From Planctomycetota bacterium (GTDB lineage Bacteria; Planctomycetota; Planctomycetia; Gemmatales; Gemmataceae): 64,000 nt of DNA. The first letter of the stretch is position 1; each line of letters starts with the position of its first letter. The stretch lies in contig JAIOPV010000158.1 of assembly GCA_021413735.1 (NCBI GenBank), positions 61,890 through 125,889 of the forward strand. Reading direction: 5' to 3'. Below the pieces are notes generated by a model. It had not been told where the DNA came from. It ran no database searches and saw only the letters and a program-made list of their open reading frames with translations. A program made the position numbers and the translations under genes. This document shows positions 16,531 through 26,353 of the stretch, in pieces.

Positions 16531-17598
16531 TCACTTCTTCTGGGCCTTCGCGAGAACCGTTTCGAGCTTCACAACAGCGCCGTTGAGTCGCTTGCTTTCC
16601 TCGGCGGCTTCCATGAACGCGAACAACTCGGTCGTCTCTTCCGCACTCACCGGCGGCTTCCCGGTCTTGAAGAACTTCGCGATCTCGATGGCCACGCCCT
16701 CGTAGCCCATGTACTTGTCGTTCGTCGGCACCACGCCCTTCACTGGCACGCCATGCCCGTAGATGCCCGCCGTGCTGACTCCCTTGGTTCCGAACACGGT
16801 CGCGCTGTACTTCGGCGGCCCCTTGCGGATCGCGCGATACGTGCCGATGCGACCATCTTTCCACACGCCCGTCACAACGTCCGCGAGGTCGGTACTCGCT
16901 CGCGTGACCGAAACGCAGCCCGGGCCCATGATGGTGTAAAGCGTCTCGATGCTGTGAACGCCGTGCCAGAAGAGATCGGGGTGATGCGGTTCACGCGGGC
17001 ACCCACCGTAGACATCGGCACCAAGCACTTCGCCGACTTCATCGTGATTCCGCATGCCGATGAAGCCGGGGCTGAAACGGTGCTGCGAACACGAGAAGAT
17101 CGGCGTCTTGCACTCCTTCGCGAACCGGAAAATTTCGACCACATCGGCGAGCGAGGCGGCCAGCGGCCGACCGACGAACACTGGCTTGCCAGCCTTCAGT
17201 ACAGCCTTCACTTGTTCGAGGTGTGCCCGGCCATCGACGCTCATCACCATCACCGCATCGACCTGTTTCAGCACTTCCTCGGGCGATTTCGTGATCTCGG
17301 CGTTGAACTTCTTCATGGCGTCGGTCCACTTCGGAAGTTCGCGAACGCTCTCCTCAATGTCGGGACTGCCCGCTGGAAATGCCGCCACGACCTTCAACCC
17401 GGAAAGGTTGTCGGCAGCTTTCGGATTGTGAAACAACTCCGTGAAAGCAACCGCTTGGTAGTTATCCAGTCCGATGACGCCAACCTTGATTGTCTTCGCT
17501 TCCGCGTTGGCGGCTTTCGGAGCTTCGGCAGCCTGTGGCGGCGCTGACAACAGCAAGAACGCGGGGAGCACGGCGAGACTGATCGCGATGCGATACAT
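16531..17598 (-). CDS. Exported Gfo/Idh/MocA-family oxidoreductase
   Basis: 355 residues from ATG 17596-17598 (AAGG upstream). The N-terminus MYRIAISLAVLPAFLLLSAPPQAAEA is a signal peptide. The following IKVGVIGLDNYQAVAFTELF is a variant nucleotide-binding strand-turn (GxxG-like rather than full GxGxxG). VDAVMVMSVDGRAHLEQVKAVLKAGKPVFVGRPLA matches the family's D-x-V/x-x-x-P...K-x-V/EKP region, but here the usual EKP is GRP. This is last in a leftward operon (ABC ATPase, permease, Gfo/Idh/MocA 1, then this gene) with a 54-bp gap. Substrate unknown. Confidence 0.8.
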   Translation of the reverse strand: MYRIAISLAVLPAFLLLSAPPQAAEAPKAANAEAKTIKVGVIGLDNYQAVAFTELFHNPKAADNLSGLKVVAAFPAGSPDIEESVRELPKWTDAMKKFNAEITKSPEEVLKQVDAVMVMSVDGRAHLEQVKAVLKAGKPVFVGRPLAASLADVVEIFRFAKECKTPIFSCSQHRFSPGFIGMRNHDEVGEVLGADVYGGCPREPHHPDLFWHGVHSIETLYTIMGPGCVSVTRASTDLADVVTGVWKDGRIGTYRAIRKGPPKYSATVFGTKGVSTAGIYGHGVPVKGVVPTNDKYMGYEGVAIEIAKFFKTGKPPVSAEETTELFAFMEAAEESKRLNGAVVKLETVLAKAQKK

Positions 17599-17652
17599 GA
17601 ATGAACCTTTCCGTGTGGAAGTGAAAATGGGGCGGGTCAAAAGCGAGCGGGG

Positions 17653-18558
17653 TTACTGCTGCACGGTCTCCCCTGCTCCATGGTTTGCGCCGCTCTTGTT
17701 CGCGGCCTCGATGAACGCCATGATTTCAAGCGTGATCGCAGGATCCACCGGCGGCTTGCCCGTCTTGAAGAACTCGACGATCTTCTTCAGCAGTTCGCGA
17801 TAGATCACCGACGTTCCGACCGGCAGCGTCTTGATGCCCTTCTCGGAAAACGCCGTGAAGCCGTAGCCGCTCTGTCCGTCGCGGATGCCGCGAAGGCTCG
17901 CCACGCGACCATCTTTCCAGTGTCCCGTGACGACATCAACGCCCTTCTCGCTGACATTCGAGACACGCTTGCAACCCGGGCCCATCAGCGTGTACAGCAC
18001 TTCGACGGGGTGAATGCCGTAGTGGTACAGCCCTGCATTGCGTTCCGGAATCGGCGACAGCGGAGCGGGACCATACACGGCACAGCCCACGAGTTTTCCT
18101 GGCTTCGTGTCAGCGACGAAGTCCACAACCTCGGGAGCGTAACGCAGCGATGAGGAGGAAAAGACGGGAGCTTTGTGCTTCGCGGAGAGTTCGTAAATCT
18201 TCTTCGCGTCGGCGACGGAGCAAGTGAATGGCTTGTCGATGAAGCACGGAATGCCCGCTTCGAGGAACGGCTTCGCACGCTCGTAGTGGACGGTGCCATC
18301 GACCGCCTCAATGAGCATTCCATCGACCTTGCCGATCATGTCGCCGGGCTTTTCGACGAGCGGCACGCCGAACTTTTTCATCTGCACGACGAAGCCCTCG
18401 ATGCGATCGGCTGAGAGCTTCGATTCGCCTGGGCAACCAATCACAATCTGAGCACCCTCAACGAGCTGTTCCTTGGGGGTGCCTTCAACTTGGTTGAGCC
18501 GCTTCGTGAACTCAACCGTGTGCGACGTGTCGAAGTCTAGGATGCCGAGCTTTATCAT
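17653..18558 (-). CDS. Gfo/Idh/MocA-family oxidoreductase
   Basis: 301 residues, no signal peptide. It opens MIKLGILDFDTSHTVEFTKRL and has the family's middle segment with FLEAGIPCFIDKPFTCSVADA (DKP in place of EKP), then VFSSSSLRYAPEV and GIHPVEVLYTLMGPGCKRVS, which is closely matched in the downstream paralogue (GVHSIETLYTIMGPGCVSV). The two proteins therefore look like tandem relatives, one cytoplasmic and one exported. The start is 7 bp past the permease stop at 18566, so translation is probably coupled. Confidence 0.82.
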   Translation of the reverse strand: MIKLGILDFDTSHTVEFTKRLNQVEGTPKEQLVEGAQIVIGCPGESKLSADRIEGFVVQMKKFGVPLVEKPGDMIGKVDGMLIEAVDGTVHYERAKPFLEAGIPCFIDKPFTCSVADAKKIYELSAKHKAPVFSSSSLRYAPEVVDFVADTKPGKLVGCAVYGPAPLSPIPERNAGLYHYGIHPVEVLYTLMGPGCKRVSNVSEKGVDVVTGHWKDGRVASLRGIRDGQSGYGFTAFSEKGIKTLPVGTSVIYRELLKKIVEFFKTGKPPVDPAITLEIMAFIEAANKSGANHGAGETVQQ

Positions 18559-18565
18559 GGTGAGA

Positions 18566-21500
18566 TTACTCGCGTCTGAGGGCGGGAATCACGGGAACAC
18601 GCAGAATACCCGCTGTGGCGCTGAATGCCACACCCAACCCGACGATGAACACCAATCCGAGAATCGCCGCGAGCCGGCCCCAAGGAACGTCTGCCCCCGC
18701 GACCACATGCGGAGCTACGGAAATGAGTGCTGCAACCACGCCAATACTCAGCCCCACCACGAGCAGCAAAGCATTCTCCGCAAGCACGAGGAACTGGAGC
18801 TGTCGTGTGCGATAGCCCACGGCACGCAGCAGTGCGAGTTCGCCGACACGTTCCCACACACCACGCAACACCACGACCGCAAGCCCCATCACACCGAGCA
18901 GCAAGCCAAGCCCGCCGAGAAGTTGGAACGTCGAGAGATATGCCCCGATCACGGCCTGATATTCCGCGACCTTCTCGCGAGTCGATGTGACGATCATCCC
19001 GTTCGGTCGGAACGCCTTCGCAAGAATGGTTGCGACGTCCTTCTCCTTCTCGGCTGGTGTGCGAATCAGGAACACGCGATAGCCGCCGGTCTTCGGGAAC
19101 GCCCCCGCGAACGACTCGTCAGACATCACGAGTTCGCTCTGGAAGGGGCTATCCGCGAATGTGCCGACGATACGGAAAGTCAGCTCGTTCGCGTCGTCGC
19201 CAGCCATCTTGATGTCGCCGCCAACTGCCGTTTTCAGCATCCACTGAGCGGTGTTCTGCTCGCAAAATACAGGGATCGCGCCCCCTGCAATTGGCTTCTT
19301 CAAGAGCAACCACGGATTCGCTTTCTCCTCGGGCGTGCTGGCCTCGGTCATGTAGAACTTGAAGCCGCCACGCTCGATCAGCGAATCCGTGACGCCCAAC
19401 ACTCGCGGCCGAGAAGCCTGTGCGAGATTCATGCAACTGGCGTCGTCGCCAGAGCGCAAACGCAGCGGAAACACCTCTTCGAGCCCAGAATCGAGTCCCG
19501 TCTTATCTGCGAGGTAGCCCGGCGTCGATGGCGGGTTATCGGGTTCCGACTCTGCGGGAGCGTGCAGTTTCCGCAGTTGTCGTTCGAGGTCGGCACGTCC
19601 CGGACCACCGCCAAACGACTGATACAGCGGCACGTCCGTCTCAGCGATCAAGTTGAAGCCGCCGCTGCCGCCGTTCTTGTCGAGGAACTCCGCCCCAGGT
19701 TGTCGGCGGAAACTCTCAACAGCCACGAGCAAGAACGCGGCCGACGCCAGCAACGCAGCGGTGAGTAGGCTTCGCGTCGGGTTGCGGGCGGCGTTTCGCG
19801 TGCCGAGTCGCGCGAGTGCCGAAGCCCCGCGACCATTCACGATTGCGTGACGGGTCTGCTTCATCCACCACCACAGGGCAGCAAGCCCAGCCGTCAGAAG
19901 AAGGCCACCGCCGCTGAAGAACGACATCGCCTGGAAGTCGGGATTCGAGATAAACTTCCCGGATATCACGAGGGCGATTCCAAACGGAACCGCACCGATG
20001 ACAATCAACTTCGGGAGCCTGGAACGCGATTCCTGTGCAAACGCGGGAAGTTGAGTTTCTCCACGGAGCAAAGCGGGCGGGCTGAGTTTCACCAGCCCGC
20101 GAAGGCTCATCCACAGGGCGATGAGTGCCATCAACACAGTCAGCCCAAAGCCGAGAACAAAACTCAGCGTTGTGGTGTGCGGTCGAAGGACGTTCGCGAC
20201 CTCCTTGTCTGGCCAGAAGTCGAGCAACACCGAAAGGAGCAACCGGTTGTACGCGACTCCGAGCGCCAGCCCGAGGCTCGCCCCAATCACGGCAAGCGTC
20301 AGCCCCTCTAATAGCAACAACCGACGGACTTGTTTGGTGCTGTAACCGGTCGCGAGCAGCAAGCCGACCTCCTTCGCACGGCGATCAAGCGTCAGTCGGA
20401 AGAGAAGCCCGACGAGCATGAGGGCCGCAGCGATCAAGAAGCAACTGAAGCCGAGGAACAAGCCGCCGAAGTCGGTGCCGCCTTTGCTCGCGGTTAGGAG
20501 GCGTTCGCGAACGGGGTCGAACATCAGCCCCGCCGCCTTCTGATCGAGGTGGCTCGGCAACGCCGCGAGCAGTCGATCGCGTTGCTCATCTTGGTACTCG
20601 TCGGTGTCCGGGCTGCCCTCGGGCGGAGCAACGCGAATGGATGTCACCGAGCCGTAGCGACTGCCGAACAGCTTCTTCCCCGTGGCGAGGTTCACGTAGG
20701 CCATCGGCGTCGCTTTGTTCAGCGAGTTGAAGAACGTGCCGCGTGGATGCGGGGGCTTGTCTGGCACACGCTCCTTGATCTTCGCGTTCGGCAGAACCGG
20801 CGGGAAATCGAGTGAGCGGAGATCGGTCTTGGCTTCCGTGACGCCCTTGATTTCAGGCGTGAGATTCGGATCGCGTGCGGCACCCGCGAGCGGAATGTAT
20901 CCGCGAAGCGTCAGTGTCGTTTCTTTCAGTTTGCCGTCGCCCTCGACCTCGGGGTCGTAATACGACAGCCGCAACTTCGAGCCGTCGGGCAGCTTGCTGA
21001 GCTGTGAACCGGTCCATTCGAGCAACACAACTTCATCATCTGCGAGAGTCGAAACGCCATTCGGAAGAAACGGCCCGAGTGGTGCAGCTGCCGCCACGTT
21101 TAATCCCGCAATCACGGGATACGGAATCTCCTTCTCGCCGAAGGCGAGTGTGTCCGCGATGTAGATGACGGTCTGCTCACGTCGCATCTTCAACTCAGAC
21201 GCGGTTGCTTCGATGCCCTTCACCATCGTCGACGGGAACACCATCTGATCGGATTCGACGCTGAGATATCGCTTCGGCTTTTCGATCGCTCGCACTTTGA
21301 TCCCATAGTTCTCGGCAGTCAGCTTCATCTTCAGAGCAGCGTTCAGTTCATCTGTCGCTGCGTTGCGAGCCAGCAAAACGTTGGCTTTGGGGTCGGTGCC
21401 TCCAGCGACGAGCCGCGTGAGCGTGCGAATCGGCACGTACACATTGAGCGATGCGGCCGGGTTCGGTGTCAGGTTAAAGTCGCCTGCGGACGAGTCTGGC

Positions 21501-22048
21501 GGAAGCACGCCAGCCACAGCAAATTCCTCCGTGGCGGTGACATCAGCAGCGCCACGTTTCGCGAGGGCTGTCGCGCGGGGAATGTCGGTGATTCGCTCCA
21601 CGTTCAGCCGCACGCGCTCGCCCGTCTTCACGCCAAGCTTGGTTGCGACGCGATCGGACAGGACGACCTGCTTCGCGGTGCTGTTCCAGTCAACGAACTG
21701 CTCCGTTGGCTGAAACCGCGAATCGACTCCCAACACTGTCACCCGACCGAGGAACGGCGCGTCGGCGGTGAGTCCCTGAGCCGACCCCGGCACCAGCAGC
21801 ACTGGCGCGACGTTTCCGGACAGTTCGTTCACGATGTCAGCACGCACGAGCCGAGGCAGCATCGCGGCAGCGTCGATACCCCCGAGTTGCCGTTCGACGC
21901 GGGCACGCAAGCTGCCACGAAGTGAATCGCCGACGAGCAGTGCTCCGGTGAGCACAGCAGACCCCACCACGACCCCGAGCAGCACAGCAAGATTGCCGCG
22001 CCAGTGGAACGCGAGGTTGCGAACAATGAGTCGAGGAAGTGTGAGCAT
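18566..22048 (-). CDS. Large FtsX/MacB-type ABC transporter permease
   Basis: 1160 residues, longer than the usual FtsX-type permease (400-850). An N-terminal membrane segment (about 18-40, LAVLLGVVVGSAVLTGALLVGDS) is followed by a large extracytoplasmic part, a block of three or more membrane helices at about 510-690 (FLIAAALMLVGLLFRL, LAVIGASLGLALGVAY, FVLGFGLTVLMALIALWM), a second large soluble part, and a C-terminal FtsX domain (about 1040-1150, LLGGLGLLLGVMGLAVVVLRG). The duplicated layout is like YbbP-type permeases of the LolCDE/MacB superfamily, which move or extract lipids and lipoproteins rather than import solutes. Its ATPase is the upstream gene. Confidence 0.85.
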   Translation of the reverse strand: MLTLPRLIVRNLAFHWRGNLAVLLGVVVGSAVLTGALLVGDSLRGSLRARVERQLGGIDAAAMLPRLVRADIVNELSGNVAPVLLVPGSAQGLTADAPFLGRVTVLGVDSRFQPTEQFVDWNSTAKQVVLSDRVATKLGVKTGERVRLNVERITDIPRATALAKRGAADVTATEEFAVAGVLPPDSSAGDFNLTPNPAASLNVYVPIRTLTRLVAGGTDPKANVLLARNAATDELNAALKMKLTAENYGIKVRAIEKPKRYLSVESDQMVFPSTMVKGIEATASELKMRREQTVIYIADTLAFGEKEIPYPVIAGLNVAAAAPLGPFLPNGVSTLADDEVVLLEWTGSQLSKLPDGSKLRLSYYDPEVEGDGKLKETTLTLRGYIPLAGAARDPNLTPEIKGVTEAKTDLRSLDFPPVLPNAKIKERVPDKPPHPRGTFFNSLNKATPMAYVNLATGKKLFGSRYGSVTSIRVAPPEGSPDTDEYQDEQRDRLLAALPSHLDQKAAGLMFDPVRERLLTASKGGTDFGGLFLGFSCFLIAAALMLVGLLFRLTLDRRAKEVGLLLATGYSTKQVRRLLLLEGLTLAVIGASLGLALGVAYNRLLLSVLLDFWPDKEVANVLRPHTTTLSFVLGFGLTVLMALIALWMSLRGLVKLSPPALLRGETQLPAFAQESRSRLPKLIVIGAVPFGIALVISGKFISNPDFQAMSFFSGGGLLLTAGLAALWWWMKQTRHAIVNGRGASALARLGTRNAARNPTRSLLTAALLASAAFLLVAVESFRRQPGAEFLDKNGGSGGFNLIAETDVPLYQSFGGGPGRADLERQLRKLHAPAESEPDNPPSTPGYLADKTGLDSGLEEVFPLRLRSGDDASCMNLAQASRPRVLGVTDSLIERGGFKFYMTEASTPEEKANPWLLLKKPIAGGAIPVFCEQNTAQWMLKTAVGGDIKMAGDDANELTFRIVGTFADSPFQSELVMSDESFAGAFPKTGGYRVFLIRTPAEKEKDVATILAKAFRPNGMIVTSTREKVAEYQAVIGAYLSTFQLLGGLGLLLGVMGLAVVVLRGVWERVGELALLRAVGYRTRQLQFLVLAENALLLVVGLSIGVVAALISVAPHVVAGADVPWGRLAAILGLVFIVGLGVAFSATAGILRVPVIPALRRE

Positions 22049-22102
22049 TGTGACGAATCGGAATGTGTATTGAGGTGTGAAGCGGTCGCCCCAACGCGGT
22101 GA

Positions 22103-22771
22103 CTACACGAGCATCCCGTCGTTCACTTCGACTTTCTTTGGAAGCAGTTTCGCCAACTCGGGGCTGTGCGTCACCACAACGAGAATGTTGTTCTCTTGCC
22201 GATGAAGCTCCAGCAACAACTCGCCGATAGCAGTGGCGTTCTTGCGGTCAAGGTTACCGGTTGGTTCGTCAGCCAGCAGGAGCACCGGCTTCAGCACAAG
22301 CGCCCGAGCCACGGCCACTCGCTGACGTTCGCCACCCGAGAGTTCCGCAGGTCGATGATCGAGCCGACCGCCAAGCCCGACACGCTCAAGCAGTTGCTTC
22401 GCGTAGGCTTCGGTCTCGGCAGGTTGCGTGCCTTTGCTCACGAGCGTCGGCACGAGAACGTTTTCGAGAACCGAACACTGCGGCAGCAAATGGTGATCCT
22501 GAAACACGAACCCGATCCGTCGATTGCGGAACGCCGCGAGTTCGCGCTCGGGCAGTGTGAACGGATTCTGGCCTTCGAGCGTGATCGTTCCCGCTGTCGG
22601 TTGGTCGAGCGTGCCGAGCATGTGAAGGAAGGTACTCTTGCCGGAACCCGATGGCCCCATCACAGCGAGCGCGTCGCCACGATTCAACGACACGTTCACG
22701 TTCCGCAGCACGGACAGCGGCCCCGTGCGGGTTGGATAATCTTTCGACACGCCGAGTGCAACGAGTGACAT
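22103..22771 (-). CDS. LolD/MacB-type ABC transporter ATP-binding protein
   Basis: 222 residues from ATG 22769-22771. Walker A GPSGSGKST (39-47), Q-loop FVFQDHHLLPQ, signature LSGGERQRVAVARAL, Walker B LLLADEPTGNLD and switch His in VVVTHS. This is the LolD/FtsE-like class, paired with the FtsX-type permease beginning 55 bp downstream. A longer frame to 22846 has no better start signal. Confidence 0.9.
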   Translation of the reverse strand: MSLVALGVSKDYPTRTGPLSVLRNVNVSLNRGDALAVMGPSGSGKSTFLHMLGTLDQPTAGTITLEGQNPFTLPERELAAFRNRRIGFVFQDHHLLPQCSVLENVLVPTLVSKGTQPAETEAYAKQLLERVGLGGRLDHRPAELSGGERQRVAVARALVLKPVLLLADEPTGNLDRKNATAIGELLLELHRQENNILVVVTHSPELAKLLPKKVEVNDGMLV

Positions 22772-22900
22772 GGGGTTGTCATTTCCGGTTGGGGCGAGGC
22801 AGATTGCTTCGGTAACTTTAAGCACCCGCTCCGATTCGGCAATCACACATCCTCGCTGCGAATGTTCACCACGACCCGTTATGTGAGCTACAATCGGAGC

Positions 22901-24763
22901 ATGAGTTCTTCAGCGCGCCGAACAGTCGTCCTCGTTCAACTGCCGATTCCGCCGCTCGGCCCCGCTCCCATTCGTGGGAATGTTCCGCTTGCTGGCGCGT
23001 ATCTCAAGCTGTGGGCTGAGAAGCAAAACCTCGGGCACGATTACGACATCCAGATTCTTCCCGGCCGCGATGCCAACTCGTTCGGCGATCATGCCATCGT
23101 GTCGGCTTTGCTCGCCCACGACCCGTGGATGGTCGGCTTCACCTGTTATGTCTGGAACATCGAGCGAACGCTGTGGATTGCTGCTGAGCTGAAGCGACTG
23201 CGCCCGGACTTGTGCATTGTCTTCGGCGGCCCCGAGATCACGCCAGATAACGCGTGGGTTCTCGACACGCCGCATTACGACTATGCCGTGATCGGCGAAG
23301 GTGAGCAGACATTCGCGGCACTTCTCGAATCGCTTCGCGGCATCGCGAAGGTCGCACGCTGGTCGCTACCGATCGCTGGCACCGCACTCAGCGACATCCC
23401 CGGGCTGTATGTCCCGCCAACGCACGGCCCGCGATACGACCCATCCCGTAAGCCCGCGTTCCGCACGCCGCTGCAGGACCTGAACGTCCTCGGTTCGCCG
23501 TACCTCGCGGGCATTCTCGATCCGGGCGACGAGAAGATGCTGCTGCTCGAAACGACGCGCGGCTGCGTCTTCAAATGCAAGTTCTGCTACTACCCCAAGA
23601 GCTACGATAAGCAGTATTACATCGAGCCAGAGCAGATTCGTGCCGGTCTGCGGCACGCACGCGAACGCGGAGTGCGCGAAGTCTTCCTGCTCGATCCAAC
23701 GTTGAACCAACGCCGCGACTTCGCCGACTTCCTGCGATTGCTCGCGGAGGAGAATCCGGGCCACACGTTCGACTACTTCGGCGAACTGCGAGCCGAGGGG
23801 GTCACCGTCGAGACCGCGAGATTGCTGAAGGAAGCGAACTTCACGGAAGTCGAGGTCGGGTTGCAGTCGATCGACGCCGATGCGATGCGAATGATGGATC
23901 GCAAGAACAATCTGAAGGCGTTCGAACGTGGCGTGCGTGCGATGCGAGATGTCGGCATCCGTGTGAAGGTCGATCTCATCGTCGGATTGCCCGGAGACAC
24001 ACCCGAATCCGTGATGCGATCGTTCAACTACCTCCGCGACGGCGAACTTTACAGCGATGTGCAGGTCTTCAATCTCGCGATACTGCCCGGCACCGCGTTC
24101 CGTCAAGAAGCTTCGGAACTCGGACTGCGTTTCCAGCCGCGACCACCGTACTACGTCCTCGAAACGCCGGCATTGAAGCGAACGGACCTCTTCGAGTTGA
24201 TGCAGAAAGCGCAGGATTTGTTCGCAGTAGAGTTCGATGCCCAGGTGCCGCCCGTGCTGGAATTCGCAGCAGTTGATGGCCTCGAACGAATCTGGCGAGT
24301 CGATCTCGACGCGGTCAAGCCGACCGTGCCGCCGAGCATCAGTCGGAGAGCGCAAGCGTTCACCGTGTGGTTCACCGCCGACAATCTTGCTCGTCACACG
24401 GAACTTGGGGCAGCGTGCATTCGGCAACTTCTCACTGATAACCCTTACACCACGCTGCAAGTCGTGCTGGATGCTTCGACCGCCGATGCCGAAACCGTTG
24501 CTCGCAGCGTGACGCCACAGCTCGTGAATTCGCTCCTGGGAGCCGCGCTCGAGCATCCGACGTACCTGGACAAGTATTACGCCTTGCAGCCCGGCCGCAC
24601 GAATGGTGCGAAGCGGTTGGTGGTGGTGTTGCCGGGCCAGCATCGCGACGAACTCGATCCTGATTGGCTCAACGAAATCGGAGCCACGGCAGCTCTCGTC
24701 TGGCGTGGCCTCCTCGAAGTAGACGCCGAGATGGAATCGTTCGAGTATGCGTGGCCGAGTTGA
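22901..24763 (+). CDS. B12-binding domain radical SAM protein
   Basis: 620 residues from ATG 22901 (an alternative ATG at 22862 adds 13 residues; neither has a strong Shine-Dalgarno at good spacing). N-terminal cobalamin-binding-like Rossmann domain (residues about 8-135, GRDANSFGDHAIVSALL, PDLCIVFGGPEITPDNA, DYAVIGEGEQTF). The radical SAM core follows with the CxxxCxxC cluster CVFKCKFC (Cys222, 226, 229), then VFLLDPTLNQR and VDLIVGLPGDTPESVMRS. The C-terminal ~150 residues are not recognised. Enzymes of this family do methylations or ring rearrangements; the substrate is not evident. Confidence 0.88.
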   Translation: MSSSARRTVVLVQLPIPPLGPAPIRGNVPLAGAYLKLWAEKQNLGHDYDIQILPGRDANSFGDHAIVSALLAHDPWMVGFTCYVWNIERTLWIAAELKRLRPDLCIVFGGPEITPDNAWVLDTPHYDYAVIGEGEQTFAALLESLRGIAKVARWSLPIAGTALSDIPGLYVPPTHGPRYDPSRKPAFRTPLQDLNVLGSPYLAGILDPGDEKMLLLETTRGCVFKCKFCYYPKSYDKQYYIEPEQIRAGLRHARERGVREVFLLDPTLNQRRDFADFLRLLAEENPGHTFDYFGELRAEGVTVETARLLKEANFTEVEVGLQSIDADAMRMMDRKNNLKAFERGVRAMRDVGIRVKVDLIVGLPGDTPESVMRSFNYLRDGELYSDVQVFNLAILPGTAFRQEASELGLRFQPRPPYYVLETPALKRTDLFELMQKAQDLFAVEFDAQVPPVLEFAAVDGLERIWRVDLDAVKPTVPPSISRRAQAFTVWFTADNLARHTELGAACIRQLLTDNPYTTLQVVLDASTADAETVARSVTPQLVNSLLGAALEHPTYLDKYYALQPGRTNGAKRLVVVLPGQHRDELDPDWLNEIGATAALVWRGLLEVDAEMESFEYAWPS

Positions 24764-24837
24764 CCAATTCTGGGCTGGACCCGATTCGTGAGCATTGCTA
24801 CGAGTCGTGCTGAATCTCAATCCAGCGGAGTCTTGGC

Positions 24838-25437
24838 ATGCCACGGAGCCTCGGCATTCTTCCGGCCTTTGGTTTCATTCTTCTCGCAGCGTCTGCGCAC
24901 GGTGGAGCCAGCCCCAAGCAAGTCTCCGACTCGTGGACCAATCCCGGCACGAAGTGGGTGTATCAGACCGAAACCGAAATCTACGAGTTGCTCGTCACGA
25001 CTGCAGAGCAGAAGGGCGACACGCGAGTTCTGCATCTTGAGCAATCTCAGGATGGCAAGCTCACGATGTCCGACAACTGGGGCATTTCGAGCGAAGGGAT
25101 TTGTCGCACTTCGCTCACGGGGATCGCGGGAGACCCGGCCGCTTTCCTAGTGAAGTTCTCGTACAAGCCGGGCGAGAAATGGACGGCTCGCGCCGATCTC
25201 AAGGGTGATGTGACACTCACCCAAAGTTTCACGGCTCGCGAGTTCGAAATCGTGAAGGTTCCGGCGGGCACGTTTCATGCGATCCACGTCGAGTTCCTCA
25301 CCGAGGCCACGGGGGAACGCACGGTTGGTGCGGAATACTGGTTCGCGCCGGATGCCGGCATCGTGAAGATGCGAGTGCAGAAGGGCGATGGAATCGTCAC
25401 CCACGAATTGAAGTCGTTCACGCCAGGGAAGGAATGA
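24838..25437 (+). CDS. Secreted protein, TapB/DUF3108-like
   Basis: 199 residues with signal peptide MPRSLGILPAFGFILLAASAHGGA; GCGGAG lies 9 nt upstream of the ATG. The mature part is all-beta: WTNPGTKWVYQTETEIYELLV, FSYKPGEKWTARADLKGD, FEIVKVPAGTFHAIHVEF, YWFAPDAGIVKMRV. The VPAGTFxxxxV...YWFAPxxGxVK pattern is that of the TapB/DUF3108-like lipocalin-type secreted family. Function unknown. It may be co-transcribed with the peptidase gene starting 29 bp downstream. Confidence 0.6.
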   Translation: MPRSLGILPAFGFILLAASAHGGASPKQVSDSWTNPGTKWVYQTETEIYELLVTTAEQKGDTRVLHLEQSQDGKLTMSDNWGISSEGICRTSLTGIAGDPAAFLVKFSYKPGEKWTARADLKGDVTLTQSFTAREFEIVKVPAGTFHAIHVEFLTEATGERTVGAEYWFAPDAGIVKMRVQKGDGIVTHELKSFTPGKE

Positions 25438-25466
25438 TCTCAGCGGACTCAGCGTAGAATGCCCAC

Positions 25467-26249
25467 ATGGTATTTTCCTGGCTCCGCTCTCGACGTCGTC
25501 GCAATTTGCTCGCCGAACCATACCCGGTTCGGTGGGATATCTTCATTGATCGCAACGTCGCGCACTTCAAATTGCTCTCTTCGCCCGAACAAGACAAACT
25601 CCGCGACATCACCCGAATCCTGATCGCCGAGAAGCGATGGCAGGGACGCAGCGGCTTGTTCGTCACCGAGGAAATGAAGGTCACCATTGCGGCACAAGCG
25701 GCACTCATGCTGCTGGGGGACGATCACGGTTACTTTCGCCGAGTGCGAGATGTCTTCGTCTTCCCGACGGAGTTTCGCACGCCTCGCCGTGAAGACGACT
25801 GGGAAGACGATTTTCTTTCCGAGACGCCGCTCGCAGGGCAAGCGGTGTATCGCGGGCCAGTTCTGCTGGCGTGGGATGAAGTTCACTCTGAGGGAACCAA
25901 TCCAGCGAAGGGTACGAATGTCGTCATTCACGAATTCGCTCACCAACTCGATTACGTCGATGGATTGAGCGACGGCACACCGTCGCTCGGTGATCGCGCT
26001 CTTGAATCCCGGTGGCGTGAAGTGCTGAACGCGAAATTCGAGGAACACTGTCGGGCGGTTGCTCTGAAGAGATGGAATCCGCTGTTCACGACGCACTCGG
26101 CAGATAACGAGGCCGAGTTCTTCGCGAGTGCAAGCGAGGCGTTCTTCTGCAGCCCAGCACAACTGAAGCAAACGTACTCCGAGGTGTATCAGTTGCTCGC
26201 GGCGTACTACCGCCTCGATCCGCTGATGTGGTACGTCGGGCATCGGTGA
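25467..26249 (+). CDS. mtfA: MtfA-like zinc metallopeptidase (M90 family)
   Basis: 260 residues, matching MtfA (about 265). The gluzincin motif is VIHEFAHQLDY (His155, Glu156, His159) with the likely third ligand Glu in NEAEFFASASEAFF further on. Flanking blocks DDHGYFRRVRDVFVFP, GPVLLAWDEV and AAYYRLDPLMW are family marks. In E. coli MtfA binds the regulator Mlc and relieves repression of glucose uptake; no Mlc or PTS gene is visible here, so the target in this organism is open. Confidence 0.88.
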   Translation: MVFSWLRSRRRRNLLAEPYPVRWDIFIDRNVAHFKLLSSPEQDKLRDITRILIAEKRWQGRSGLFVTEEMKVTIAAQAALMLLGDDHGYFRRVRDVFVFPTEFRTPRREDDWEDDFLSETPLAGQAVYRGPVLLAWDEVHSEGTNPAKGTNVVIHEFAHQLDYVDGLSDGTPSLGDRALESRWREVLNAKFEEHCRAVALKRWNPLFTTHSADNEAEFFASASEAFFCSPAQLKQTYSEVYQLLAAYYRLDPLMWYVGHR

Positions 26250-26353
26250 AAGACGTCACACGGGCCACGCTCGTAGCGCGATCTCTACCACCTGCTGAAG
26301 TTCCTTACAGGCCGCTCAACGCAACAACCGTTCGATTTCAACCAACTCACTGG

